DNA of 64,000 nucleotides. Origin: Microbacteriaceae bacterium. Its GTDB lineage: Bacteria > Actinomycetota > Actinomycetes > Actinomycetales > Microbacteriaceae. Both the position numbers and the translations under genes were made by a program. The number at the start of each line of letters is the position of its first letter. Positions within the stretch are counted from its first letter, which is position 1. The stretch covers positions 1-64,000 of the forward strand of contig JAPSJW010000004.1 of assembly GCA_031177985.1 (NCBI GenBank). The letters run 5' to 3'. Below the pieces are notes generated by a model. The model saw only the letters and a list, made by a program, of their open reading frames with translations, did not search any database and had not been told where the DNA came from. Positions 26,696-34,609 of this stretch are shown here, piece after piece.

Positions 26696-28064
26696 GACCG
26701 TTCCGGTACAGCCCCGCCCCCTCTATGCGCGGCTGTGGGCAGGCGTGCCGCGGGAGCTCGGCTTCCTGCTGCCGGGGCTGCCTCTCGGGATCGTCGCGCT
26801 CGCGCTGCTGAGCGCGCTGTTCTCGGCGGGGATGGGGACCCTCGTTCTCGTGATCGGCGTATTCCTCGTCGTCGGCGCGCTCTACGTCGCGCGGGGCTTC
26901 GCCATGACGGAGCGCGCTCGGCTCCGCCTGGCCGGGGCGCCGGCCGGTCCCGAGCCGGACTGGCGCGCCCCAGCGCGCGGGAACGGCTTCTGGGCCCGGC
27001 TCCTCGGGCCGGTCGTCAACATCCACTACTGGCTGGCTCTGCTGCACGGGATCGTCGTGAACTTCGCCCTCGTCACGATCACCTGGTCGATCACCGTCGC
27101 CTGGGTGGCCGTCGCGCTCGGCGGGACGCTCTGGTGGCTCGCCGCGGGCTTCATCCCCGACGGCGATCGCGACTGGAACCTCCTCGAGGTGATCGTCGGT
27201 GCCATCGTGCCCGGCTCCGACCCCGACCTCGGCATCGAGAACGAGCTCGGCGACATCGTCGTCCTCGTCGTGGCGGGTCTCATCGCCCTCGTCACCCTTC
27301 CGTTCGTGACGCACGGTCTGACGCTTGCCCACCAGGGCCTCGCGCGCCTGATGCTCTCCTCGCTGCGCAGCGAGCGGCTCGAGCAGCAGGTGGCGGGGCT
27401 CTCCGCCTCCCGCACGGCAGCCGTCGCAGCGGAGGGTACGGCGCTCAGACGGCTTGAGCGCGACATCCACGACGGCCCTCAGCAGCGACTGGTGCGGCTG
27501 CAGATGGACCTCGCGGCGGCGGACCGTCAGCTCGAGGACGATCCGCAGCGGGCGCGGAAGCTGCTCGCCGAGGCGATGCAGCAGTCGCGCGACGCGCTTG
27601 AGGAGCTGAGAGCTCTGTCGCGGGGCTTCGCACCGCCGATCCTGCTCGACCGCGGCCTCGTGGCGGCGCTGGAGTCGGCGGCCGATCGCTCGCCGATCCC
27701 GGTGCGGATCCTCGACGAGCTCCCGGAGGGTGTCGAGCTGCCCCAGGAGCTCGAGCGCAACCTCTACTTCGTCGCGGCCGAGCTGCTCACCAACGCGGCC
27801 AAGCACTCGGGTGCCTCGGACATCGAGCTCGCCCTGCGCATGCTGCGCGTGCCCGATGGCGACGACACCTGGGTCGAGTTGAGGGTGACGGATGACGGGC
27901 GCGGCGGAGCGGCGCTCCGAGCGGGTCACGGACTGGCGGGCCTCGAGGAGCGTCTGTGGGGTCTCGGCGGTTCGCTCGTCGTGCAGAGCCCCCGCGGCGG
28001 ACCGACGACGGTGACCGCGGTCACCCCGTTGACCTCGACACTCGGTCCTAGTCTGAGATCGTGA
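26685..28064 (+). CDS. Sensor histidine kinase (NarL/DesK type, HisKA_3)
   Basis: Membrane-bound sensor kinase. 459 residues. Paired N-terminal helices about 27-70 and further helices about 110-150 and 185-210 resemble the actinobacterial putative-sensor domain. Dimerisation box ERDIHDGPQQRLVRLQ with phospho-acceptor His262; ATPase domain with LLTNAAKHSGA, VTDDGRGGA and GHGLAGLEERL. Starts inside the multicopper oxidase gene and ends overlapping the response regulator (GTGA), so all three form an operon. The sensed signal is unknown; copper or envelope redox state is a guess from context. Confidence 0.92.
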   Translation: MSTETVPVQPRPLYARLWAGVPRELGFLLPGLPLGIVALALLSALFSAGMGTLVLVIGVFLVVGALYVARGFAMTERARLRLAGAPAGPEPDWRAPARGNGFWARLLGPVVNIHYWLALLHGIVVNFALVTITWSITVAWVAVALGGTLWWLAAGFIPDGDRDWNLLEVIVGAIVPGSDPDLGIENELGDIVVLVVAGLIALVTLPFVTHGLTLAHQGLARLMLSSLRSERLEQQVAGLSASRTAAVAAEGTALRRLERDIHDGPQQRLVRLQMDLAAADRQLEDDPQRARKLLAEAMQQSRDALEELRALSRGFAPPILLDRGLVAALESAADRSPIPVRILDELPEGVELPQELERNLYFVAAELLTNAAKHSGASDIELALRMLRVPDGDDTWVELRVTDDGRGGAALRAGHGLAGLEERLWGLGGSLVVQSPRGGPTTVTAVTPLTSTLGPSLRS

Positions 28065-28711
28065 GCGGGCCCCTTCGCGTCGTCGTCGCCGACGACTCCG
28101 TCCTCCTGCGCGAGGGTCTCGTGCGGGTGCTCGAGGAGGCAGGCGTCGTCGTGGCCGGCTCCTACGGGGACGCCGATGCCCTGCTCGCGTCGGTGGAGCA
28201 GGATCGCCCCGCGGTCGCGGTGCTCGACGTGCGGATGCCGCCGACCTTCCGCGACGAGGGCGTGCGGGCCGCGATCGAACTGCGCAGGCGGCATCCGTCG
28301 CTCGGCATCCTGCTGCTCTCGCAGTACGTGGAGGTCGCCTATGCGCGCGAGCTGCTCGCGTCGAGCTCGGGCGGGGTCGGCTACCTGCTGAAGGACCGCG
28401 TCGCCTCGCTCGAGGAGCTGCGGGACGCCGTCACGCGGGTCGCCGGCGGCGGCACCGTGCTCGACCCGGAGGTGGTGACCCGGCTGCTCGGGCGGCGGGC
28501 GGACCCCCTCGCCCAGCTCACCCCGCGCGAGCGGGAGGTCCTGGCGCTCATGGCAGAGGGCCGCACCAATGCGGCGATCGCCTCGGCGCTGTTCATCGGC
28601 ACCGGCGCGGTCGAGAAGAACGTGACGTCGATCTTCCAGAAGCTCGGCCTCGAGGACTCCGGCACGGATCACCGTCGCGTCCTCGCCGTGCTGACCTGGC
28701 TGCAGCGCTGA
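28061..28711 (+). CDS. LuxR/NarL-family response regulator
   Basis: Partner of the preceding kinase. 216 residues. Receiver domain with VVADDSVLLREGL, phospho-acceptor Asp in VAVLDVRMPP near residue 55, and KDRV lysine; C-terminal helix-turn-helix LTPREREVLALMAEGRTNAA, then VEKNVTSIFQKLGL. GTG start overlaps the kinase stop. TAGTCT (28049-28054) lies 6 nt before the GTG, so a second, leaderless internal promoter is possible. Confidence 0.93.
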   Translation: MSGPLRVVVADDSVLLREGLVRVLEEAGVVVAGSYGDADALLASVEQDRPAVAVLDVRMPPTFRDEGVRAAIELRRRHPSLGILLLSQYVEVAYARELLASSSGGVGYLLKDRVASLEELRDAVTRVAGGGTVLDPEVVTRLLGRRADPLAQLTPREREVLALMAEGRTNAAIASALFIGTGAVEKNVTSIFQKLGLEDSGTDHRRVLAVLTWLQR

Positions 28712-28718
28712 CTCGGGT

Positions 28719-28724
28719 TAGGAT
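28719..28724 (+). promoter_or_regulatory. -10 box TAGGAT of a small membrane-protein gene, predicted leaderless
   Basis: TAGGAT is followed by exactly 6 nt and a GTG start. No Shine-Dalgarno sequence is present. Confidence 0.5.
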
Positions 28725-28730
28725 CCGAGG

Positions 28731-28904
28731 GTGAAGATTTTCGGATTCGCCGTCTCGCTCGTGCTGTTCCTCGCCGGGTTCTACCTGATGGCGACCGCGT
28801 TCTCGATCTCCGAGTTCCAGCTGCCCGTGTTCTTCGCCGGCATCATCTCCTCGTCGCTCGGGCTGTTCATCCCCGTGCACGTCATGAAGCGCGTCGACGG
28901 CTAG
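28731..28904 (+). CDS. Small two-helix membrane protein (57 aa)
   Basis: Function unknown. The frame GTG AAG ATT TTC... runs 58 codons to TAG at 28902. The protein has two hydrophobic segments (FGFAVSLVLFLAGFYLMATAF and LPVFFAGIISSSLGLFIPV, given here as residue spans 4-24 and 33-51) and a short basic tail KRVDG. Start chosen because of the TAGGAT box 6 nt upstream. It lies 19 nt after the response regulator and may be read through from that operon. Too short to be picked up by length cut-offs. Confidence 0.65.
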   Translation: MKIFGFAVSLVLFLAGFYLMATAFSISEFQLPVFFAGIISSSLGLFIPVHVMKRVDG

Positions 28905-28918
28905 GCCCTTACCCGATC

Positions 28919-28949
28919 GGCACTCCCCGTGTCAACGGCGCGGGGTGCC
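28919..28949 (+). terminator. Hairpin after the small membrane protein
   Basis: GGCACTCCCCG can pair with CGGGGTGCC with one bulged base around GTGTCAACGGCG. Position fits a terminator for the oxidase-kinase-regulator operon; no U tract. Confidence 0.4.
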
Positions 28950-29024
28950 CCGTCACGCATCCTCCGGTGAGCGGTCCTCCTTTGTGGGGACAGTTCCGTC
29001 CCCCATGGGATCTCTGGAGCATCG

Positions 29025-29828
29025 ATGCGATCACTCTTCATGGCGACGGCCGTCGTCGCCTTCTCGGTACTCGGGGTAGCCGGTCCGGCAACAGCCGCGC
29101 CGCCGTCCGGCGACAACCCTCCCGGCAACAGCGGCGAGCACCGGCAGGACGGCGAGAACCGTCCGCCGCACTCGGGCGGACCGGGCACTCCGGCGACGCC
29201 GCCGGTCGACCCGCCGCGACCTGAGCATGCAGGCCCGCCCGCGGCGCCTCCCGGCAACGCGAACGGCCACGACAACGCCCCAGGGGCGCCCGGTCCCGGC
29301 GGCCCCGGTCCCTCCGACCCCGGGCCCTCCGACCCCGGGCAGGGCGCGCCCGACGACAAGCCCGGCAACCCGACGCCGGGGGAGCTCTATCCGCTCTGTC
29401 ACGCCACGGGATCCGAGTCGCACCCCTATGAGTTCATCGAGATCGCGCTTCCGGGCATCATCAACGGCCACGACGGACACGGCGACGACATCATCCCGCC
29501 GGTGCCCGGCCACTTCGAGGGACTCAATTGGGATGAGGCCGGCCAGGCCATCTTCGATGCCGGCTGCGTCGTAGCGGAAACCGGGCCCACCGATCCCACC
29601 GAGCCCGACACTGCGGAACCGGGTCTGCCGACCTCCCCGCTCCCTGAGGACACGACCCCGCCCGCGTCGTCCTCTGACGAGGAGCCCGCCCTCGTCCTGC
29701 CGATCGGCGCTGGACTCGCTCTGACCGGGGCGCAGCTGTCCACGGTGACGATCGCCGTGATCGTGCTGCTCCTGCTCGGCGGCATCGCCGCCGTCCTCTG
29801 GGCGCGCCGCAGGGCTCAGCAGTCCTGA
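29025..29828 (+). CDS. Exported surface protein with CHATGS domain and LALTG sortase-type tail
   Basis: Predicted cell-wall-anchored protein, 267 residues. Signal peptide with cleavage after PATAA near residue 25; then about 100 residues rich in Pro, Gly, Asn and Asp; then the motif LCHATGSESHPYEF...INGHDGHGDDIIP around 126-165, a Cys/His domain I recall from many actinobacterial surface proteins. The end has LALTG (231-235), a hydrophobic helix and ARRRAQQS, the layout of a class E sortase substrate. No sortase gene is nearby. Followed by a strong terminator, so monocistronic. Confidence 0.82.
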   Translation: MRSLFMATAVVAFSVLGVAGPATAAPPSGDNPPGNSGEHRQDGENRPPHSGGPGTPATPPVDPPRPEHAGPPAAPPGNANGHDNAPGAPGPGGPGPSDPGPSDPGQGAPDDKPGNPTPGELYPLCHATGSESHPYEFIEIALPGIINGHDGHGDDIIPPVPGHFEGLNWDEAGQAIFDAGCVVAETGPTDPTEPDTAEPGLPTSPLPEDTTPPASSSDEEPALVLPIGAGLALTGAQLSTVTIAVIVLLLLGGIAAVLWARRRAQQS

Positions 29829-29833
29829 GCGGA

Positions 29834-29869
29834 GGCGGTCCCCGTGCTGGGGACGGGGACCGCCTTTCC
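29834..29869 (+). terminator. Intrinsic terminator of the surface-protein gene
   Basis: GGCGGTCCCCG (29834-29844) pairs perfectly with CGGGGACCGCC (29854-29864), followed by TTTCCT. Confidence 0.85.
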
Positions 29870-29988
29870 TCGGGCAACGGTGCGTGCGGGCCACTGCCCC
29901 AGCCGCCGACTCGTGGCAAGCGCTGCGACGGTGCCTGAAGCGCTGGTGCGGCAGCACGCTCGGGAAGGGTGAGACATCCGCCGCCGGA

Positions 29989-30837
29989 TCACCGCGGCGA
30001 GGCAGGCCCCGACCAGAAGGCGACGATCGCCGCCGCGAGCTCCTCCGGCACCTCGACGGGCAGCACCGTGCGGCTTCCCGGGATCACGAGCGTCGACGCG
30101 TTGGGGATCCTCCGCGCAGCTGCCTCCATCAGCTCGGGCGTCCACTCGGGTCGATCGTCGCCCGTCACGAGCAGAGTCGGCACGGCGATCCGCGGCAGAT
30201 GGGCACTCGCGTCCGTGCGCCCGAGGATGAACGATCGCACCGTCATCGCGAGGCTGCGACGCGGGACCCGCGCCATCGCCTCCGTGATCAGTGCGGCCTT
30301 GCGCAGGTCGCGCTGGTTCCGGTCGGTCAGCTGGTTCTGGAGCACCGCCGACTCGACCGCATCGACGGGCCCGAAGACCCGCAGCACCTGGTTGAGGAGC
30401 CGAACCTTCCTGCGGAGCTCGCGGTCGATCGGCTGCACGGGGGAGCTCACCAGCACGAGGCTGCTGACGAGGTCCGGATGGTTGGCTGCGAGGCTCATTC
30501 CGGCGTGACCTCCCCAGGCGTTGCCGACCCAGTCGACGGGTCCGTGCGGGGAGACGGCTCGGATCAGCTCCGCTGCCGCCTCGGCCGACTCGTCGATCGT
30601 GGTCGGCCTGGTCAGAGGATCGCTCGCGCCGTAGCCAGGGCCATCCACCACGATGATCGTGCGGTGGCGCGAGAGCGCGGGCAGAAGCGCATTCCAGCTC
30701 GAGCCGTCGGCGAACATGCTGTGCCACAGCACGGCGACCGGGCCCGAACCCACGCGGCGGTAGGCGATCGACCCGAGCCGGGTCGGAACGCGGGAGACGG
30801 TGGTGCGTGAAGCGGGGAAGGGGTCGAGGGTTGTCAT
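29989..30837 (-). CDS. Alpha/beta-hydrolase-fold protein lacking the catalytic Ser and His
   Basis: 282 residues of clear alpha/beta-hydrolase fold: VAVLWHSMFADGSSW (oxyanion region), IIVVDGPGYGASD, the nucleophile elbow and a TLLVTGDD acid strand. The elbow reads GNAWGGHAG, with Ala107 (codon GCC) in place of Ser, and the usual GxGH near the end reads PGSRTVLP, with Arg256/Thr257 in place of His. Family knowledge says this should abolish hydrolase chemistry; a ligand-binding or regulatory role is inference. ATG at 30837 chosen because homology begins there. Divergent from a SARP regulator gene, 113 nt away. The 120 nt downstream (29870-29988) hold nothing I recognise. Confidence 0.85.
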   Translation of the reverse strand: MTTLDPFPASRTTVSRVPTRLGSIAYRRVGSGPVAVLWHSMFADGSSWNALLPALSRHRTIIVVDGPGYGASDPLTRPTTIDESAEAAAELIRAVSPHGPVDWVGNAWGGHAGMSLAANHPDLVSSLVLVSSPVQPIDRELRRKVRLLNQVLRVFGPVDAVESAVLQNQLTDRNQRDLRKAALITEAMARVPRRSLAMTVRSFILGRTDASAHLPRIAVPTLLVTGDDRPEWTPELMEAAARRIPNASTLVIPGSRTVLPVEVPEELAAAIVAFWSGPASPR

Positions 30838-30938
30838 GAGCCCATGCTCGTGCCGCCCGCGCCGCCAGGGGCGGCCGGCTGAGCGACGCAACGTTGCCGC
30901 AACGTATTCGGGCGCACAGGCCAGGACGCCCCTCGCGC

Positions 30939-30944
30939 TACCCT
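30939..30944 (+). promoter_or_regulatory. -10 box TACCCT of the SARP gene, predicted leaderless
   Basis: TACCCT is followed by 6 nt and ATG at 30951. No Shine-Dalgarno sequence precedes the gene. Confidence 0.5.
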
Positions 30945-30950
30945 GTCGCC

Positions 30951-33770
30951 ATGCCAGGCTCGGCGGAGATCCAGCTGTTGGGCTCCTTCAGGCTCACCCT
31001 CGACGGCGCATCGGTGCGGATCGCCGCACCGATGCACCGCGCCATCATCGCCCGACTGGCTCTCGCGGCGGGTGAGACCGTGAGCACGGACCAGCTGATC
31101 GCGGATCTCTGGGAGGCGCCGCCCACCAGCGCCGCCGGGTCGCTTCGCGTCCATCTGTCCCGGCTCCGTGCCAGCCCCGTCGGGCCCTTCCTGCACGGCG
31201 GGCGCGGGGGGTACCGGCTCGAGGATGTCACGGTCGACGCGGTCGCCTTCCGGCGTCTCCTCGGACCCGAGCGCTCAGGGGTCAAGGTTCTGGCGGAGGC
31301 CGCAGCCCTGTGGGTGGGCCCGCCACTGGACGGACTGCCTCTCGTCCCGTTCGTGCGTCGGGTCCGCGAGGAGCTCGAGACCGAGCGTGCCCGGCTCCTG
31401 CACAGACTGGGGAAGGGCCACCTCGAGGGCGGTGACCTCGCCGGCGCCATCGACGTGCTGGGCGAGCTGCTGCTCTCGCACCCGGAGGACGAGGAAGCCG
31501 TCGAACTGCTCGCGACAGCGCAGTCCCGCGCCGGCCGCACCGCGGCGGCCCTCGCCTCGATCGACGCGTTCGAGGCACGGATGCGCAGCGAGGCCGGCCT
31601 CGACGCCTCACCCCGATTGAGATCACTGCGCCAGGCGGTGCTGCGCCACGAGAGCTCCGTCGCGCCGCCGCCCCCGCCCTCCTCCGTCACCAGATACCGG
31701 ATGCCGCTCCCGCTCACGCCCTTCATCGGCAGGGCCCGCCAGCTGGCACGGCTCGAGGAGGCGCTGACCCGGGCGAGGCTGACCACCGTCGTGGGTCCGG
31801 GAGGCGTCGGCAAGACGCGATTGGCCGTGGAGGTCGCGAGGCGCAGCACACGGCTGCCGGACGAGGAGCAGTGGATGCTCGACCTGCAGGCGGTGCGGAA
31901 CCGAGCGGGCCTGCTCGCGGCAGCAGCATCCGTCTTCGGCTCGGCCGAACCGTCGCTGGAGTCGATAGCGACGCGCCTTGACGGACGCAACGCCCTCGTG
32001 CTCATCGACAACGCTGAGCATCTGCTTTCCGAGGTCGGGGAGCTGTGTTCGTCACTGCTGCAGTCCAGCCGCGGCATCGTGCTGCTCGTGACCTCCCGCG
32101 AGCCGCTCGGCGTCCCGGGCGAGCGACTGCTGAGCCTCGAGCCGATGCTGGGAGAGGATCTCGCCGATGCGGTAGACCTCTTCTCCGCACGCGCGGCCGA
32201 CGCGCTGCTCGGATTCGAGGCGGAGGGTGCGGCCATCGGAACGATCGAGCGGCTCGCGACCTCGCTCGACGGACTGCCGCTCGGCCTGGAGCTCGCGGCG
32301 GCGCAGCTGCGCACGATGAGTCTGGAGGAGCTCGAGGCCTCGGTCCGATCGGGGGAGCCCGTCGGGCGACGCTCCGACGGAAGTGCGCGCCATGCCAGCA
32401 CCGCCGACGCCGTCCGCTGGAGCGTGCAGCTGCTGACGCCCGACCAACGAGCGATGCTGACTCAGCTCGCCGCCTTCGAGGGCGGGTTCGCTCGCGACGC
32501 CGTCGAGGGGATCTGCCAGGCGGGGGAGCGGCCGCCGGGCTTCCTCCTCGACGAGCTCGCCCAGAAGTCGCTGGTCGCCGTCGCCCGATCCGAGGAGGGA
32601 CGGGTCAGCTTCCGCATCCTCGAGTCGGTGAAGCACTTCGCCCGCTCGCTCGGCGGCGTGCCGGACGGCTGGCGGGAGCGGCACCGTGCATGGTTCGTCG
32701 GCTTCGCCCGCCAGGCAGGATCGAAGCTGCGGACCTCCGAGGAATCGGCAGCAGCGGCGGAGATCACCCTCTACCGGGCAGACCTCATCGCGGCCCTGGA
32801 GGACGCGATCCGATCGGCTGGTCGATCGGCCGCCCTCGGGATCGTCGGCGGAATGCACTGGTACTGGTTCCGCCGGAGCGCGCTCGTCGAGGCGATGTCC
32901 TGGATCGATGCTGCCCTCGCGGTGCAGGACGGGCCGGGATCGGCCGGTGGCCCCGACGAGCACGCCGACGCGGAGTTGGAGAGCGAGGTGTGGATCGCGC
33001 GCGGGCTCACGCTCTACCAGCTCGCCGATCTCCCGGAGGCCGAGCGGTCGATGCAGGAGGCGATCCGGCACGCGGCCGTCGCCCGGCGGCCGGACCTGGA
33101 GTCGACCGCCCTCTCGGCGCTCGGGTACCTCGCGACCCTTCGAGGTGCCGAGCCGGAGGTCATCGAGCAGCGTCTGGTCGCGGCGACTGCCGCTGCAGCG
33201 CGGGCATCCGGCGCCGCCAGCGACTTCGTCGCGCTGACCGAGGCGCAGATGCTCAGGTCGCTCGGCCGGTACCCGGAAGCGCAGGAGGCGGTGCGCACCG
33301 GAGGCCGCCGAGCGCGTGCCGCCGGAAACGCCTGGGCGGTGATCATGGCCGACACGCTTGCCGCCAAGCTCCTCCTGGATCTCCGTCGCGGGGCGGACGC
33401 GCTTGCCATCCTCCTGCCGGCGCTGCGCAGGAGCCGCGCCGACACCGACCCCGTCACCACCTTGATCGGGCTGTACCTCGCGGCAGCGGCAGCGGCGACG
33501 CTGGACCGCAACGAGGCGGGGGCGCAGCTCATCGGAGCGGTCGAAGCGCTCGGCCGCAGGTACTCCTTCGACCCGGTCGCCAATGAGCCTGCCGACTTCG
33601 AGCTGTACCGCAGGCGGGTGCGCGAAGGACTGACGAGCGCCGAGTGGGAGCGGATGCGAGCTGCCGGAACCTCGTTGTCGTTCGACGACGCCGTGCGGCT
33701 CGTCGAGGAGCTCGCGGCGAAACTGAGCAGCACCCGCCGAGTGAGGCATCACGACTCAATCCCTCGATGA
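30951..33770 (+). CDS. AfsR/SARP-family transcriptional regulator with BTAD and STAND ATPase domains
   Basis: Large regulator of 939 residues. N-terminal OmpR-like winged helix (about 1-90, IQLLGSFRLTLDGASV, HLSRLRA), bacterial transcriptional activation domain about 95-235 (GDLAGAIDVLGELL, EDEEAVELLATAQ), a STAND/NB-ARC-like ATPase from about 250 with FIGRARQL, Walker A GPGGVGKT (282-289) and Walker B ALVLIDNAEHLL, then a TPR-like helical C-terminus with several Ala-rich repeats. Such proteins switch on secondary metabolism or stress genes on ATP and ligand binding. Its probable target or partner is the divergent hydrolase-like gene. The last 15 bases overlap the convergent HIT gene. Confidence 0.92.
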   Translation: MPGSAEIQLLGSFRLTLDGASVRIAAPMHRAIIARLALAAGETVSTDQLIADLWEAPPTSAAGSLRVHLSRLRASPVGPFLHGGRGGYRLEDVTVDAVAFRRLLGPERSGVKVLAEAAALWVGPPLDGLPLVPFVRRVREELETERARLLHRLGKGHLEGGDLAGAIDVLGELLLSHPEDEEAVELLATAQSRAGRTAAALASIDAFEARMRSEAGLDASPRLRSLRQAVLRHESSVAPPPPPSSVTRYRMPLPLTPFIGRARQLARLEEALTRARLTTVVGPGGVGKTRLAVEVARRSTRLPDEEQWMLDLQAVRNRAGLLAAAASVFGSAEPSLESIATRLDGRNALVLIDNAEHLLSEVGELCSSLLQSSRGIVLLVTSREPLGVPGERLLSLEPMLGEDLADAVDLFSARAADALLGFEAEGAAIGTIERLATSLDGLPLGLELAAAQLRTMSLEELEASVRSGEPVGRRSDGSARHASTADAVRWSVQLLTPDQRAMLTQLAAFEGGFARDAVEGICQAGERPPGFLLDELAQKSLVAVARSEEGRVSFRILESVKHFARSLGGVPDGWRERHRAWFVGFARQAGSKLRTSEESAAAAEITLYRADLIAALEDAIRSAGRSAALGIVGGMHWYWFRRSALVEAMSWIDAALAVQDGPGSAGGPDEHADAELESEVWIARGLTLYQLADLPEAERSMQEAIRHAAVARRPDLESTALSALGYLATLRGAEPEVIEQRLVAATAAAARASGAASDFVALTEAQMLRSLGRYPEAQEAVRTGGRRARAAGNAWAVIMADTLAAKLLLDLRRGADALAILLPALRRSRADTDPVTTLIGLYLAAAAAATLDRNEAGAQLIGAVEALGRRYSFDPVANEPADFELYRRRVREGLTSAEWERMRAAGTSLSFDDAVRLVEELAAKLSSTRRVRHHDSIPR

Positions 33771-34205
33771 GACGGCGTTTCTGATTGTTTGAGCGTCTCC
33801 GTCGAGGAGTGATCTCTCCCGTTCCGCCGAGTCTGCCTTGAGGGTCCACCCGTCTCCCGCGAAGCGGGGGATGACGTGAAGGTGGAAATGGAACACCGTC
33901 TGGAAGGCGGCCTCGCCGTCACAGACGAGGATGTTGATCCCCTCGCAGCGAATGCCCGAGCGGCGTAACGCTCGTGCCAGGTCGTGGCCGACTGACCAGA
34001 CGTGTGCGCCAGCGGCTCTATCGAGTTCTTCGAGGCCCACCGCGTGCTGGCGTGGAACGACGAGAAGGTGGCCAGGTGCGACGGGGTTCAGATCCATGAA
34101 GGCGACGACTTTTTCGTCCTCGAACACCACACTGGCCTCGGCCCGTCGAGCCACGATGGCGCAGAAGATGCACGAGGGGTCCACCGCGGTTACGTTCTGT
34201 GCCAT
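33756..34205 (-). CDS. HIT-family nucleotide hydrolase
   Basis: 149 residues of the histidine triad superfamily, which hydrolyse or transfer nucleotides from phosphoester and phosphoramidate substrates. N-terminal CIFCAIVARRAEASVVFED, VVPRQHAVGLEEL, and the signature HFHLHVIPR near residue 100. ATG at 34205 is used; an in-frame TTG lies 12 codons upstream. GC content is near 60% in the lines I counted, against about 70% around it, and rarer codons are used, which suggests acquisition from elsewhere. It sits between a SARP gene and a tRNA gene. Confidence 0.9.
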   Translation of the reverse strand: MAQNVTAVDPSCIFCAIVARRAEASVVFEDEKVVAFMDLNPVAPGHLLVVPRQHAVGLEELDRAAGAHVWSVGHDLARALRRSGIRCEGINILVCDGEAAFQTVFHFHLHVIPRFAGDGWTLKADSAERERSLLDGDAQTIRNAVSSRD

Positions 34206-34284
34206 CGGCGCAATAGTTGCAGTGGGTCTGGCCCCGTGCAACTCGCTGATCCCTGCTAGTCAGAAGGTGCCGACAGTGATTCGG

Positions 34285-34355
34285 AGGGGATGACGGGAAT
34301 CGAACCCGCACCATCAGTTTGGAAGACTGAGGCTCTACCATTGAGCTACATCCCC
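34285..34355 (-). tRNA. tRNA-Gly (anticodon TCC)
   Basis: Acceptor stem GGGGATG/CATCCCC, D-arm GCTC..GAGC, anticodon stem CAGT/ACTG around loop CTTCCAA, T-arm GCGGG-TTCGATT-CCCGT. CCA is not encoded (TCCG follows). Confidence 0.95.
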
Positions 34356-34390
34356 GGGTCGATGCGGCCGGAGCCGATCGCGCGGGAGCA

Positions 34391-34447
34391 AGCCTAATAC
34401 ATGCGGCGGGCGTCGCCCCCGAGCCGCACGGCTGATGCGGCTAGACT
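34391..34447. promoter_or_regulatory. Divergent -10 boxes for the two tRNA genes
   Basis: On the minus strand TAGGCT (34391-34396) lies 35 nt before tRNA-Gly. On the plus strand TAGACT (34442-34447) lies 57 nt before tRNA-Pro. Clear -35 boxes are not seen. Confidence 0.4.
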
Positions 34448-34504
34448 TGCCGAGGCCGTTTTCGCGGTTGCCGCACACCGGCATCCGTTCTCGGTCACCG
34501 GGAG

Positions 34505-34581
34505 CGGGGCGTAGCTCAGCTTGGTAGAGCGCCCGCTTTGGGAGCGGGAAGTCGCAGGTTCAAATCCTGTCGCCCCGACCA
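34505..34581 (+). tRNA. tRNA-Pro (anticodon TGG)
   Basis: Acceptor stem CGGGGCG/CGCCCCG, D-arm GCTC..GAGC, anticodon stem CCCGC/GCGGG around loop TTTGGGA, T-arm GCAGG-TTCAAAT-CCTGT. Discriminator A followed by CCA in the genome. It ends 28 nt before tig and may be co-transcribed with it. Confidence 0.95.
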
Positions 34582-34609
34582 TCCCTCCATCGACCCCCAG
34601 GAGAATCAC

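Noticed and set aside
26313-27929. 538-aa minus-strand frame opposite the multicopper oxidase end and histidine kinase
   Set aside because: Arg/Asp/Glu-rich shadow without motifs; both plus-strand genes have complete families of motifs.
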